In this document: piece after piece, positions 50,481 to 60,273 of the stretch
How the letters are laid out: each line of letters starts with the position of its first letter
How positions within the stretch are numbered: the stretch's first letter is position 1
From: Agelaius tricolor
Lineage: Eukaryota > Chordata > Aves > Passeriformes > Icteridae
NCBI GenBank assembly: GCA_023055355.1
Contig: JALJCS010000028.1
Span: 5,270,418 to 5,334,417, forward strand
DNA: 64,000 nt
Reading direction: 5' to 3'
Translations under genes and position numbers: made by a program
Notes under the pieces: model-generated
Seen by the model: the letters and a program-made list of their open reading frames with translations, nothing else
What the model was told of the DNA's origin: nothing
Database searches by the model: none

Positions 50481-50486
50481 CACGTG
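50481..50486. promoter_or_regulatory. PER3: Canonical E-box (proximal) in the PER3 promoter
   Basis: CACGTG within CCACGTGCG, about 405 bp upstream of the ATG. CLOCK-BMAL1 binds this hexamer in Per promoters. Confidence 0.7.
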
Positions 50487-50535
50487 CGCCGCGCCCCGCG
50501 GACAGAGGAGGAGGCGGAGGCGGGGTCGGAGCCGC

Positions 50536-50541
50536 TTTATT
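50536..50541 (-). terminator. VAMP3: Poly(A) signal of VAMP3 (AATAAA on minus)
   Basis: TTTATT on plus gives AATAAAGC on minus, 382 bp beyond the VAMP3 stop codon. I found no AATAAA or ATTAAA between the two. It lies inside the PER3 CpG island, between the two PER3 E-boxes. Confidence 0.6.
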
Positions 50542-50645
50542 GGAGGAGACCGCGCGCGGGGGGCGGGGCCAGCGCGGGCGGAGGCGCCGCCCCGCCCCTC
50601 ACGCGGCGCCGCACGCGGCCCCCGTGCGCGCGCATGCCCCGCCGC

Positions 50646-50651
50646 CACGTG
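50646..50651. promoter_or_regulatory. PER3: Canonical E-box (distal) in the PER3 promoter
   Basis: A second CACGTG in the same CCACGTGCG context lies 165 bp further upstream. It falls between the VAMP3 stop codon and the VAMP3 poly(A) signal, so it would be inside VAMP3 3' UTR sequence. Confidence 0.65.
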
Positions 50652-50922
50652 CGGCGCCCGCCCCGCCCCTGGGCGTGGTCGGGGCGAGGGGCGGGGGCGA
50701 GGGGCGGGGCCCGGGCCACGGAGGCGCCGTGAGCTGTGCTGGTTAGTAATTAATGACAGGAGTGTCTTAAGGCCACCAGTAAAGTTAGTTAACGTCTCGA
50801 TAATCAAAATAGGTTTGCTTTAAACAGCAGTAAACGGACTGAGAAGGCAGCAGGTTTGAAGTGGAGAGGCTGAAGTAGATTCCCAAAGGCACCTTCAGTT
50901 GAATTGAGTTTCTTCTTGTAAT

Positions 50923-53900
50923 TCATGAATACGCACTCCAGACTACAATGAGAAGAAAGAGGTTGGATGATGTCCTTCAGCCCCTCACCATACCAGTCCT
51001 GCCTTTTACGAATTTAAGATAATAAAGATAAATCCCTCTTAAATCCCTTAAATCTAAGAATTTGCCTGTGTTGGTTTTCTAAGTTGTATCTCTGATTTCA
51101 GTGGTTACTACTGTGTTTGTTACTGTTACAGCACAAACTTAAAAACTTTGTCTTCCCTTTAAACCCTTGGCAGTTAGGAGGACTTCAAAGACTGAGCCAT
51201 TCCATCCCTGGCTCTCCACCCTAACCCAACATTAGTCTCATTTCACCAGCAGCCAAACCTCTACTCAAAGGCTCCCTGGTACAGCAGTGCACTCTTAACT
51301 GCCACAAAAAAGCAGTAAGCCAAGGCAGATGATAACAGCTCTCAGACAAGGACGGAGTGTGGAATCTCATGTTACACTTCTGCAGCTGTAAAATAAACCC
51401 AGGGCTGTTCCTGGTTTCCAAGCCCTTGCTGTTTTCACTTTCACCTTTGTCACCCTCAGGCATCATTGAGATTCCAGTACTGGGGCTCCCACGTTATCAC
51501 AGTTTGCCACTCACTGCATGCAATTGCTTTTAAATCCATCACTGCTATTTCAAATTCATGTTGGATATATTTCCATCTGAGTATTCTGCCTTTGCTTAAA
51601 CTGTACCAGTCAACAAATTAACACTATCCATTCCAAATCTAGAAAAAAATCCCTATTTTGGTCAAACTTACCAATAATGATGATGATGATAATGACAACA
51701 ACACCTATCAATATTGCCCACATCTGTGAAAAAAAAAGACATACAACACTTACTACACCAAGTGGCCCTCAGGGAACAGGAAAACAGCCCCTGCAAGGGA
51801 CTTTCATCACTCTTTGTCAGATCTAACGTGGCAAGCAAAGGTTCTTGAGTCAGCAAGCTCAATCCACTACTAGCACTCAGAGATGGCAGGCCATGCACAC
51901 AGGCACACAGAGCAATAAGGGTTTCTCCACAAAAAGCTTGTCCCAGGTGAATGCACAAGCTGTTCTGTTACTCACCAAAGATGGTTCCAACCTTTGGCAA
52001 CAGCTACAAGTACAGGAGTCTGAGTGAGCTTCTTCCACTTTCTAATACTTCCCACACATTAATTCAAGCTATGCATTTTTAGCCTTTTCTTCTTGTTTCT
52101 CAAGATTACTGACATGCTTCCCCTCTGGCCATTATCAGACAAGACCCTGCCTAGGGCAGCACAGCCAGTAACACAGCTGCTTGTTACTTTAATGCCATGC
52201 TTTAAAAACTAGATGCTGTGGCTTCAAAACCATTGCCTAAACACCTTCTGCCTTTTGAGACACGAACTGTGAGAGTGTTCCAGGCACAGTGCAGGCACTC
52301 CAGCCAAGGTTACCTTGCAGTTCTTCCACCAGTACTTCCTCTTCAGCTTGGCTGCGCTGGTCTCGAACTGGGAGGCTCCTGCTTGCAGAGCATCAGCTCG
52401 GTCATCCAGCTCGGACAGCTTCTGATCCCGCTCCAGAACCTTGTCCACGTTCACCCTCATGATGTCAACAACCTGCAGCAGTTCAGTGCTTACAGTGAGT
52501 GACCACACAGTGCAACACAGCCACAGACAGCTCCACAAGGTACTCAGTGTTTTCTCAGAAGCAGGAGCTATTATCTGTTAGTATATGCAGCCATAACCTT
52601 AAAGAAAACTATGAGATCCACCTGTGGCTAGAAGCCCTGAAAGCCTACTTTAAAAAGTCAGTTGTGGGGGTCCCAGTTGTGGGTTTCTCTGGGTCTGGAT
52701 TGAAGGCCCTTGGGACAGGAGTTCATGTTCACACTCAGGTGTTTATTATTTCTTATCAGTAAAACAGTCTCACTGCTGGGAGTTCTGCAGCTTTTCATTA
52801 GAAGGCACAAAATGGCCACAATCTCTTGGTACAAGGGCTTTTCAGACTAAACTGTCCAATTAAGAGCTGACACCTGGATTATTTCCCCTTTTAACCCAGT
52901 AACTGATCCCAAAGAGCTGCAATGCAGACTTTTCTGCCCAATTACAAAATGCCACCCAAACCCATGGAGAAGGAGGAAGAAGAAGCATGAAGAAGAAACC
53001 CAGGATGACACCCTGTGCCCTCCATCTTGCTGCCATCCACAACACACTAAAAACCCCAAAACCTCAATTTCTCACCCAGTGACACACCTGCACTGCTCTC
53101 TAGAATCTATTTCACACTTTTGTGGGTTCCAGTCTATCTTGAAGTCTGGGAAACTTTCTCCATGAATGAGGGTCAGAGTCAGTGCTGCCCTGGGGATCAG
53201 GGCACCCCAGAGCAGACACAGAAATATTCCCAGTGCCCTGGGTTTCCACAGTCAGTAGTGCTGGCATGCCTTCAAACATGGGAAAGACTTCCTGACTTGC
53301 TTCAGAAGGAGTTGAAGAATATAAACATGATGGTAAACCATGTCAAGAAATACTTGCCAGCCAGTCTGGTTTTTGGACTCCACAAAAATCACATTTGGTA
53401 GCCAGCTCTCATGGCTACTGATTAGAAAAAAGCTTGTTCTCTGTAAACAAAGGTTTTTGTCTTTACTTATGCCAAATCCTCAAGCACCAAGACTGCAGCT
53501 GATATTTGCACACTGGGAACCTCTCTTTGCTTCCCCTTCATATAATGAAGGGAAAACTGCTTTGGAAAAAAAAATATCCCTTTTAATTGCACATGGTTCC
53601 TTCAGGAAGAGATTGACACTGCTACCAGACCAGACTTTTACCTCATCTACTTGGTGCTGGGTTTGCTGAAGCCGGCGATTGCTGCCAGCAGCCATGTTTG
53701 AGCTCCCAGGGACATTGGCCGACCTGCAGTAAAGAAAGGCATCATTACACACCTGACAGTCCTGAAAACTGGGAACTTGTATCCTTGTAATAAATACAGG
53801 GCAGTTTCTTACTGGAGAAATGGTGTTTTAGCAGCTGACAGTGGGTGCAAGTCATACAGTGTCCAAAAGATCTTGCCAACAAATTGCCTGCTGTGCTAAG

Positions 53901-54881
53901 AGGCAGCAGTGGCTTTGTAATGAGGCAGGGACAGCTCCAACAACGCTCCAGAGGCCTCAAAGAGTGAGCAGTTTGGGCTCAGGGGTGTTCCTCTTTCCCA
54001 TATGAACACAAATACTAAGTTTCAAGCAATAGTAGTTTACAAAAAATTAAATACAAAAACTTAATACTTATTATAACTATGTGATTTTCCAGCGATGCTT
54101 CTCTATTCTTTTGAAATGGTTGATATGGAGCAAGAGAAAGCACCAGAAGGAAAAAGTATTTGGAAAATACAACATGTACCTTTGGTCAGCTTTGAATTCG
54201 TAACAGAGTTGTTTTTACCATCTTTATAATGGATGCAAGAGCTTCTGCACATACTCCTCATTACCTTTTCACCAGGCCAGGTTTTTAACGTGTATCTCTA
54301 GAACTATCTGCACTCATTTCCCTTTTCCATGTTCTTAGTTCTTTTACATCAGAAGCTTGTTTAGTTTATCCTGGTACTCCAAACAGTCAAGTCCGACTAT
54401 TTCCTGTACTTACACATTTGGACATTGACTTTTAACTTGCCCGTAATGAGTGCAGGCACAAGGCAGGAGCCAGGGCAAGGCTCGGACCGGCGCTGTACAG
54501 CAGTGTCACTGCTTTGGTGCCACCCTTCGGTGCCGGTCCCAGGTGAACAGGCTCGGAAATGACAGCGCTTCCTGCGAGCTTGCAAACACAGCAACGCCCG
54601 GTGCGCTGCAGGCGCTGTCCCGGCAGGGCGGGTCCTGCCCTCAGACGCTCCCGGGGCCGCGGGACAGCCGGGCCTGCGCAGCCCGGGCCAGCGCCCGCTC
54701 CCGGCCCGAGCGGCGCCTCAGGCGGGGCGGCCCAAGAACGGCCGGGCCGGGCCGGGCCTCGCCTCCGCCGTGTCCGCCCCTCCCGGAACCCCCGCCCGCG
54801 GGCCGGGCCGGACCGGGCCCTGCTCCCGCCGCCCCGGGCCCGCCCCGCTCCCCAGACCCCCCGCTCGCCCCGCACTCACAT
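50923..54881 (-). CDS. VAMP3: VAMP3 (cellubrevin) R-SNARE, complete, 5 coding exons, 104 aa
   Basis: Minus-strand exons: 54881..54880 (AT of the ATG only), 53723..53642, 52472..52314, 51723..51672, 50942..50923 (TGA). All are GT/AG and phase-consistent. Residues 1-28 are the variable N-terminus ending [13 protein letters not shown]. The R-SNARE motif (about 29-81) includes the zero-layer Arg43 in KVLERDQ and ends [10 protein letters not shown]. The tail anchor [10 protein letters not shown] plus seven isoleucines and VWSAYS forms the transmembrane segment (82-104). VAMP3 sits in recycling endosomes and drives fusion with plasma-membrane syntaxin/SNAP partners. The start codon split after AT is the same arrangement as in mammalian VAMP3. 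The C-terminus differs from human VWVVSS. It lies directly upstream of PER3 in the same orientation. Confidence 0.94.
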
Positions 54882-55190
54882 CCTGGCGGAGGGACGAGAA
54901 CGGGGCCGCGGCGGCAGCGCCCGGGCGGGTCCAGCGGGAACTGCGCGCGGCGCCCCGCGCTGACGAGTCACGGGGCGGGCCCCGGGCGGGCTCAGGGCGG
55001 GATTGGAACCGGACGATGGGCGAGGGCCGGACCCGGGGCGGGCTCAGGGCGAGATTAGGACCGGGACGATGGGCGAGGGCCGGGCCCGGGGCGCGGGGCG
55101 GGGCCTGGGGCGGGGCCGTGCCCCCGCAGGCCGCGCTGTGGCCGCTGGGGGGCGCTGTGCCGGCCCTGCCCGCTCCGGACGGTGACGAGA
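54590..55190. promoter_or_regulatory. VAMP3: CpG island, VAMP3 promoter and first exon
   Basis: CpG-rich DNA surrounds the two-base coding part of VAMP3 exon 1 and its GTGAGTG donor. About 100 bp of it (from about 54984) is a tandem duplication of a roughly 52-bp unit containing GGGCTCAGGGCG and ACGATGGGCGAGGGCCGG. Transcription on minus probably starts between 54890 and 55000. Confidence 0.7.
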
Positions 55191-55194
55191 ACGG

Positions 55195-55380
55195 GAACGG
55201 GAACGGAGAGAGCGGCCGGGCACGGACACAAGGACACACGGGCACGGGGACGGACAGACACGGACACAGACATGGACGCACAGACAGACATGGACACACA
55301 GCCACACAGTGACAGGGGCACGGACACACGGACACACAGACATGGGCACGTCCACTCGGACACACAGCCACAGCCACGTG
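55195..55380 (+). repeat. GACACA-type short repeats
   Basis: Degenerate repeats of GGACACACGGACACA and CAGACATGGACACACAG form a purine-biased low-complexity tract upstream of VAMP3. It opens several long frames, none a gene. Confidence 0.85.
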
Positions 55381-55531
55381 CATTCCGTGCTGTTGTCACT
55401 CGTGTCCGTGCAGCGCACGAGGGGGGCCGGGGGTGTCCTTGTCCCTGTCCTTTGTCCCCTGCCCCGGCTCCATGGCCGCCCGGCGGGATCCCCGCTCTTC
55501 CTGCCCGGGTCCCGGCGGGCCCGGAGCCGCA

Positions 55532-55715
55532 CGGTGCTGTCGGTGACCGGAGCAGCCCCGGTCACACCCGGGGCTCGGTGCTGTCGGTGACCGGAGCAGC
55601 CCCGGTCACACCCGGGGCTCGGTGCTGTCGGTGACCGGAGCAGCCCCGGTCACACCTGGGGCTCGGTGCTGTCGGTGACCGGAGCAGCCCCGGTCACACC
55701 CGGGGCTCGGTGCTG
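55532..55715 (+). repeat. 44-bp hairpin-containing minisatellite, 4 copies plus partial
   Basis: Units start at 55532, 55576, 55620 and 55664 with a partial at 55708; only one base differs among the full copies seen. Each begins CGGTGCTGTCGGTGACCGGA and contains GTGACCGG and its complement CCGGTCAC separated by 7 bases, so each unit can fold into a stem. Confidence 0.95.
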
Positions 55716-55719
55716 CTGG

Positions 55720-56612
55720 CAGCGCTCCCGTAGGAGCCCCGGGGCTGCTCCGCCAGGGAACACCGGCCTCCGCTGGGAGGGAGGCACTGCCGGCCTTTGC
55801 ACCAAGTGTTCTGAGTTATCTTTTCTTTTTTCCCCTCATTAAACTTTATCTCACCCCAGGCATTTTTTTCCCTCATGTTTGGTCTTCCAGTTCTCTCCCG
55901 CCACGCCCCTGGGATAAGGGAGGAGGTGCCTTCCTTCAGGACTGGGTCAACCTGCCTCGATGGTGAATAACCCAGCAATTAACAGCCATGTGAGATGGAA
56001 AAATGGGAGCAATTTGGAGAGTTAAATGCTGATTTATTCTAAAAGAGAAACATAATTAAACTTTCTCTGCAGTCAAGAAGAAACTCTCTTATTGAAGTCT
56101 CGAATTCAGTTGTGGAGCTGGGTTTTGGAAGAGCTTACTCATAATGGTACTAACACAGTCCCTGATAGACCAGATTAATTAATTTAAGCTGCTTTCAGGT
56201 TTTGCCTGCTGGGCTGGCCATGTAGTCTGGTACAAGTTTTGCTCTCGAGGGCCGGTTCATAAATAACATGAAGTTGAAGTAACATATAAGTTCATCAGTA
56301 ACAGATTTGATTAGTGCAATAGTTATTGTGTCTCAGTTAATTGTATCATTAAATGTGACCTCTCAGGTTTCTGCATCAGCAGCCCTCCTGAATTCTGCCG
56401 TTTGACTCTGCTTTCTGCACATTGCAGGATTGAGCATTTTGATTCCAGCTTTATACGGTTTCTCACAAAATACCCTGGAAGTGATTGCCCACTAAAGAGG
56501 AACTGCAAACAAAGCTCTGGGGGCTGCACCTGCTCACAGGAAAGCTCTGGACTGTCACATCATAACCCCAAAGAAATCAGATGCAATATTCTTACAAGGT
56601 CCTGTAGAGCAC

Positions 56613-56658
<46 letters not shown>

Positions 56659-56770
56659 TGGTTCCTTAGAGTGACTACAGCAATACTTTGTCCTCAAAGT
56701 AGGATGGAAGAGATGTGTTCAGAAGAAGAGACGTGTTCAGAAGAAGGCACACACTTTGTATGGGGAAATT
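55720..56770. other. Intergenic between VAMP3 and CAMTA1
   Basis: No gene recognised. Near the right end are a 41-base T run and an 18-bp direct duplication (GTGTTCAGAAGAAG type, about 56712-56748). VAMP3 (transcribed leftwards from its right end) and the CAMTA1 3' end face this spacer. Confidence 0.5.
56617..56657 (+). repeat. Poly(T) run of 41
   Basis: An uninterrupted T tract, about 120 bp beyond the predicted CAMTA1 cleavage region on minus (where it reads as poly(A)). It could be the tail of a retroposed sequence or a simple slippage tract; no element body was identified next to it. Confidence 0.95.
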
Positions 56771-56776
56771 TTCTTT

Positions 56777-56782
56777 TTTAAT
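56777..56782 (-). terminator. CAMTA1: Candidate distal poly(A) signal of CAMTA1
   Basis: ATTAAA on minus (plus TTTAAT), followed by A-rich and then U/GU-containing sequence. This would make the CAMTA1 3' UTR about 3.4 kb. Several AATAAA complements (near 58479, 58547 and 58585) are alternative upstream sites. Confidence 0.4.
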
Positions 56783-59700
56783 TTACAGCAGAAAGAATAT
56801 AAAGCATTCAGAAAACATTTTCCATATTTTAAGGGCAATTCAAAACATTTTGCATGGTTCCAGCAGCTGAGTTCTTCAACAGATCCATTGATTCAGTGAT
56901 GCTTTACATGCACAGTTACAAAAATAAAACTTACAAAAGAGAAGACATCTATACTAGTTTTACATGCAAGTCTTGGGGACCCCCCATTGGGCACCAGCTA
57001 TTGTGTGGAACTGCCATAAGCGTGCAACCAGAGAGGGGGTTCATGTTATATTCTGTATTTCTTTCACACAGTATTACTGCTGTCGAATGTGTTTCACAAA
57101 GGAGCGATTCTATTATCAGAAGACAGAAGATCTGGCTCCTGGCACTTGGGAATTTGAATTTTCCTAGAAAGCTGCACTTACTTATATCTTAGGTGAAAAT
57201 GTTAAGTTCCACAACCAAGAAGAGGGTTCGAAGGAATCACTTCACTGCGGGGGAGTGCTGCTCCCTGCCCAGTGACACACACTGAAGGGTTTCTGCCCGA
57301 CACAACAAAGCACTTGGGAGCTGGGCTGGCTCCGAGCATGCCAGGAGTCCTGGAGCTGTGCTGCAGAACTGCCTGCGTGCTCCACAGCCAGCACAGCCTT
57401 AAACGTTTGGCTGAAGCAGGATCTAGGTTAGTAGATACACCACCAGGCCCATGGATCTGGAAGAGTAAATTTGAAATAGCTCTGTATATTACTGAATGGT
57501 TTTCTGTAAAGACGAGGAGTTGAAACATTTCCACTGAGGTCACTACTCTTGTTAGGAACAGATCAATTCTATATTGTCACGTATTGGTTAATGGGTGCAA
57601 TATTTCGGTTTCCGAATGTCAAGAGTTCTTCCAGTACTAATACAGAGCATTTCCAATTCATTCCAAAGGAGATTCTTCAGCTTCTCCTGTTCTGTTTTGG
57701 CATGAGAGGAAAATTTAATGGTTAAGGTTCCAATTGCAGACAGTAAATCAGGCCACGAGGCTGCCCACAGGCACAGTGTGAGCGCCAGGCCATTTGTTTT
57801 GCTTTTTTCCCTTTTTTTTTAAAATTGAATCAGGTCATAAAGCAGCAGTTCAGAAATGTACAAGAGAATTCTGATAATGAGCTATAGCACATCTACTGTA
57901 ATTCAATGCTGGCAGTGAAAAGAAGTAATTAAAAACAGGTACAATTATAGAAAAGGCACCAAGAGCACTGACCCCAGTTTTTTTGCCACAATCTTTGTTT
58001 TTACTCTTCTTTTAAAGACACCAGTTTCAAAGCTTCCTATGTGTGAATATTTTTTGGCTTCACAACAAGCCTTGCGTTTAAACATTGCAGTTGGTGGCCG
58101 GGATCAAGCAAGAACAACTATTCCAAAACTAACAATCTCAAATTTACACAAGTTCATTCAGAAATTTTAAACTGCCACGAGCGAGACAAACAGACAGGAG
58201 CAGTTTCTGATCTCAGACACATGTACGTGACCCACAAGTAATGACACGGACTTCAGGAGTTTCTTCCCTTACATTCCTGTGTAATGAAGATCAGAACTGG
58301 TTCCCATTGTTGAGAATCTGTGACAGTTTTAAATTAGTAGCTCAATTTAAAAAAAATCTAATTTCTTTGGCTCCTCACTATGTGGAAATAGCAATATACC
58401 ATGACACCCCTACAGGATCAGTTTGCATCTTTTTTTTTTAAGTTTTACTTAATTTTTTAAAATTTTTTGTGCAATTTTTATTACATTTTCTGACTTCCAG
58501 CAGGAGATATGAAAATGTGAAACATATTTTCTACTTTCGTACTATTTATTTATTTTTTTTCATTTTATGTTCATTCTAAGTGTTCTTTATTGGAGTGAGT
58601 GTATGGTGTTAAGCTAGATACGGTTTTTGTACTCTTATGATTATCTGCTTTGCAAAAGTAACTTAATTTTCTTAAGCAATATTAGCATTCACATTACTTG
58701 GCACCATTGGCAAAAAAAAAAAAGAAAAAAAAAAAGACGGGGGTAAAAAAAAAAGAAGGAAGGAATACATAAATTAAACCCAACTGAACCAAACTCCTGG
58801 TAGCCAAAATCAAATGTAAACATATCCTTTTTTTCTTTTTTTTTTTTTTTTAAAGTAATGTTGCTCTGCCTTTTTTTTCCTAAGTCTAAATACAGTAGCT
58901 CTTTTTTGCCATTTAGTCATGCTTTAGCAAAAATGTTCTTCTAAAGAACATTTAAAATAAAGTTTCTTATAGTGAAATAAAGTTTTTGTTTCATTTTACA
59001 GACCATAGCCACTAATGCTTTGCTTTGTTCATTTCTTTTTCTTGAGTTCATGCACATATCTCTTTAATATATACAATATGTACAAACAATACATCCACAC
59101 TCTTCTCGTTCATTCAGACAAAACTATACAAATAATAATTTTATCTTGCCAAGTTATTGACCCTTTGTGAATAAAATATTTAGTAATTAATCAATATATT
59201 CCCTTTCAAATATTTTTTTCTCATTTTCCATTTCTACCTTCTATATATACAGAAACTGCCCAGATTTTGATGAAGTAGCCAAAATAAGAAATTTACTGGC
59301 CAGAATGCAGCACCACTGATCTTTAGGTGGCATAAAATGTCCAGGCAACATATGTACGTGACTCTGCAAAATGACAAGAGGTTTGACAAGTACATAAGAG
59401 AAAAAGCTACATGTTTTACAAATTATTTGAGAACTTAATTAAAACAATAGTACATGAAGGTAAGGCTAGAAAATAAAGTGCTGAATATGAGAGAAAGTAC
59501 ATGACAGTTGATATGTTTGCAGGTTCTAGTAAAAATACAAAAAAAAAAAAAAGTGTAAAACTTGCTTAAGCTGCTCTCTCCATTCCTCATGCAATACCCG
59601 TGTCTCTCATCCACCAAACCCCTCCTGTAAGTTCCCACGGGATGTATTAAAAACCTGCAGATTTAAAAAGTTGCATTAAGTGTGCTGTAGAGGTTTAAAT

Positions 59701-60209
59701 AAAACACAAAGGACAGGAGTGCGAAGGAAATGAGGATGCATGGACCCAATAAAGATGTACTGATCTAAGCCCCTCCACTGAGACTCTCAAAGCTTCAGTT
59801 TCTTGGAGATGACTGACAGGTGCAGGAACAGCATTCTTGTGTTGCTTGTGCATTCCCACCTTTTCTGAACAATATTTTTGGTATAATATTTGTACAGTTC
59901 CACATGTTGTTTAATACAGCCCTATATGAAAAGGATAATTAATTAATCGCTTCTTCCTTCCTCCTCGGAGAATGAAGCAACTCACGATTTCCTCCTGGTG
60001 TCTTGTTTTCCCCACGATCCAACAGAAGATTGAGTTCCAAGATGTCTTGCTGAACAAATTAAAAGTTGTCCATGAAAGTGCAAATGCAATGACCAAAACA
60101 TTACTGTTAAAATCCTGCAGCTGGTATTTCCAGAACTGCAGTGGGTATTTTTGTTGTTGTTGCATGTCTCTGCTAAAAACAGAAAATGAAAACAGTCTGA
60201 AAAGCAATG
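56783..60209 (-). other. CAMTA1: CAMTA1 3' UTR
   Basis: About 3.4 kb of AT-rich, intron-free sequence follows the CAMTA1 stop on minus. It has several T runs and AU-rich segments (57800-59200) and no coding capacity in a recognisable family. Long AU-rich 3' UTRs are usual for this gene. The extent rests on the weak ATTAAA signal at its left end. Confidence 0.55.
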
Positions 60210-60273
60210 TCACATTGCTACGGGATGCTGCTGCGTATCTTCAAGTTCCTTGGCCTTTTTCAATTCTTTCACT
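60210..60273 (-). CDS. CAMTA1: CAMTA1, last coding exon segment (C-terminus), partial
   Basis: After a TTTTTTCAG acceptor the minus strand reads VKELKKAKELEDTQQHPVAM and a TGA at 60212..60210. The first base (60273) completes the preceding codon. This matches the conserved C-terminus of vertebrate CAMTA1, a calmodulin-binding transcription activator with CG-1, IPT/TIG, ankyrin and IQ domains, all encoded further right, beyond the window. CAMTA1 neighbouring VAMP3 and PER3 is the expected vertebrate order. No other CAMTA1 exon was found between 60274 and 64000, so that stretch is intron. Confidence 0.85.

Larger units (their letters stand above)
49690..50740. promoter_or_regulatory. PER3: CpG island covering PER3 exon 1 and promoter
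   Basis: About 1 kb of CpG-dense, GC-rich DNA contains the PER3 start codon and extends upstream on minus to within about 200 bp of the VAMP3 stop codon. Numerous GC boxes are present. The many long frames here are composition artefacts. Confidence 0.8.
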
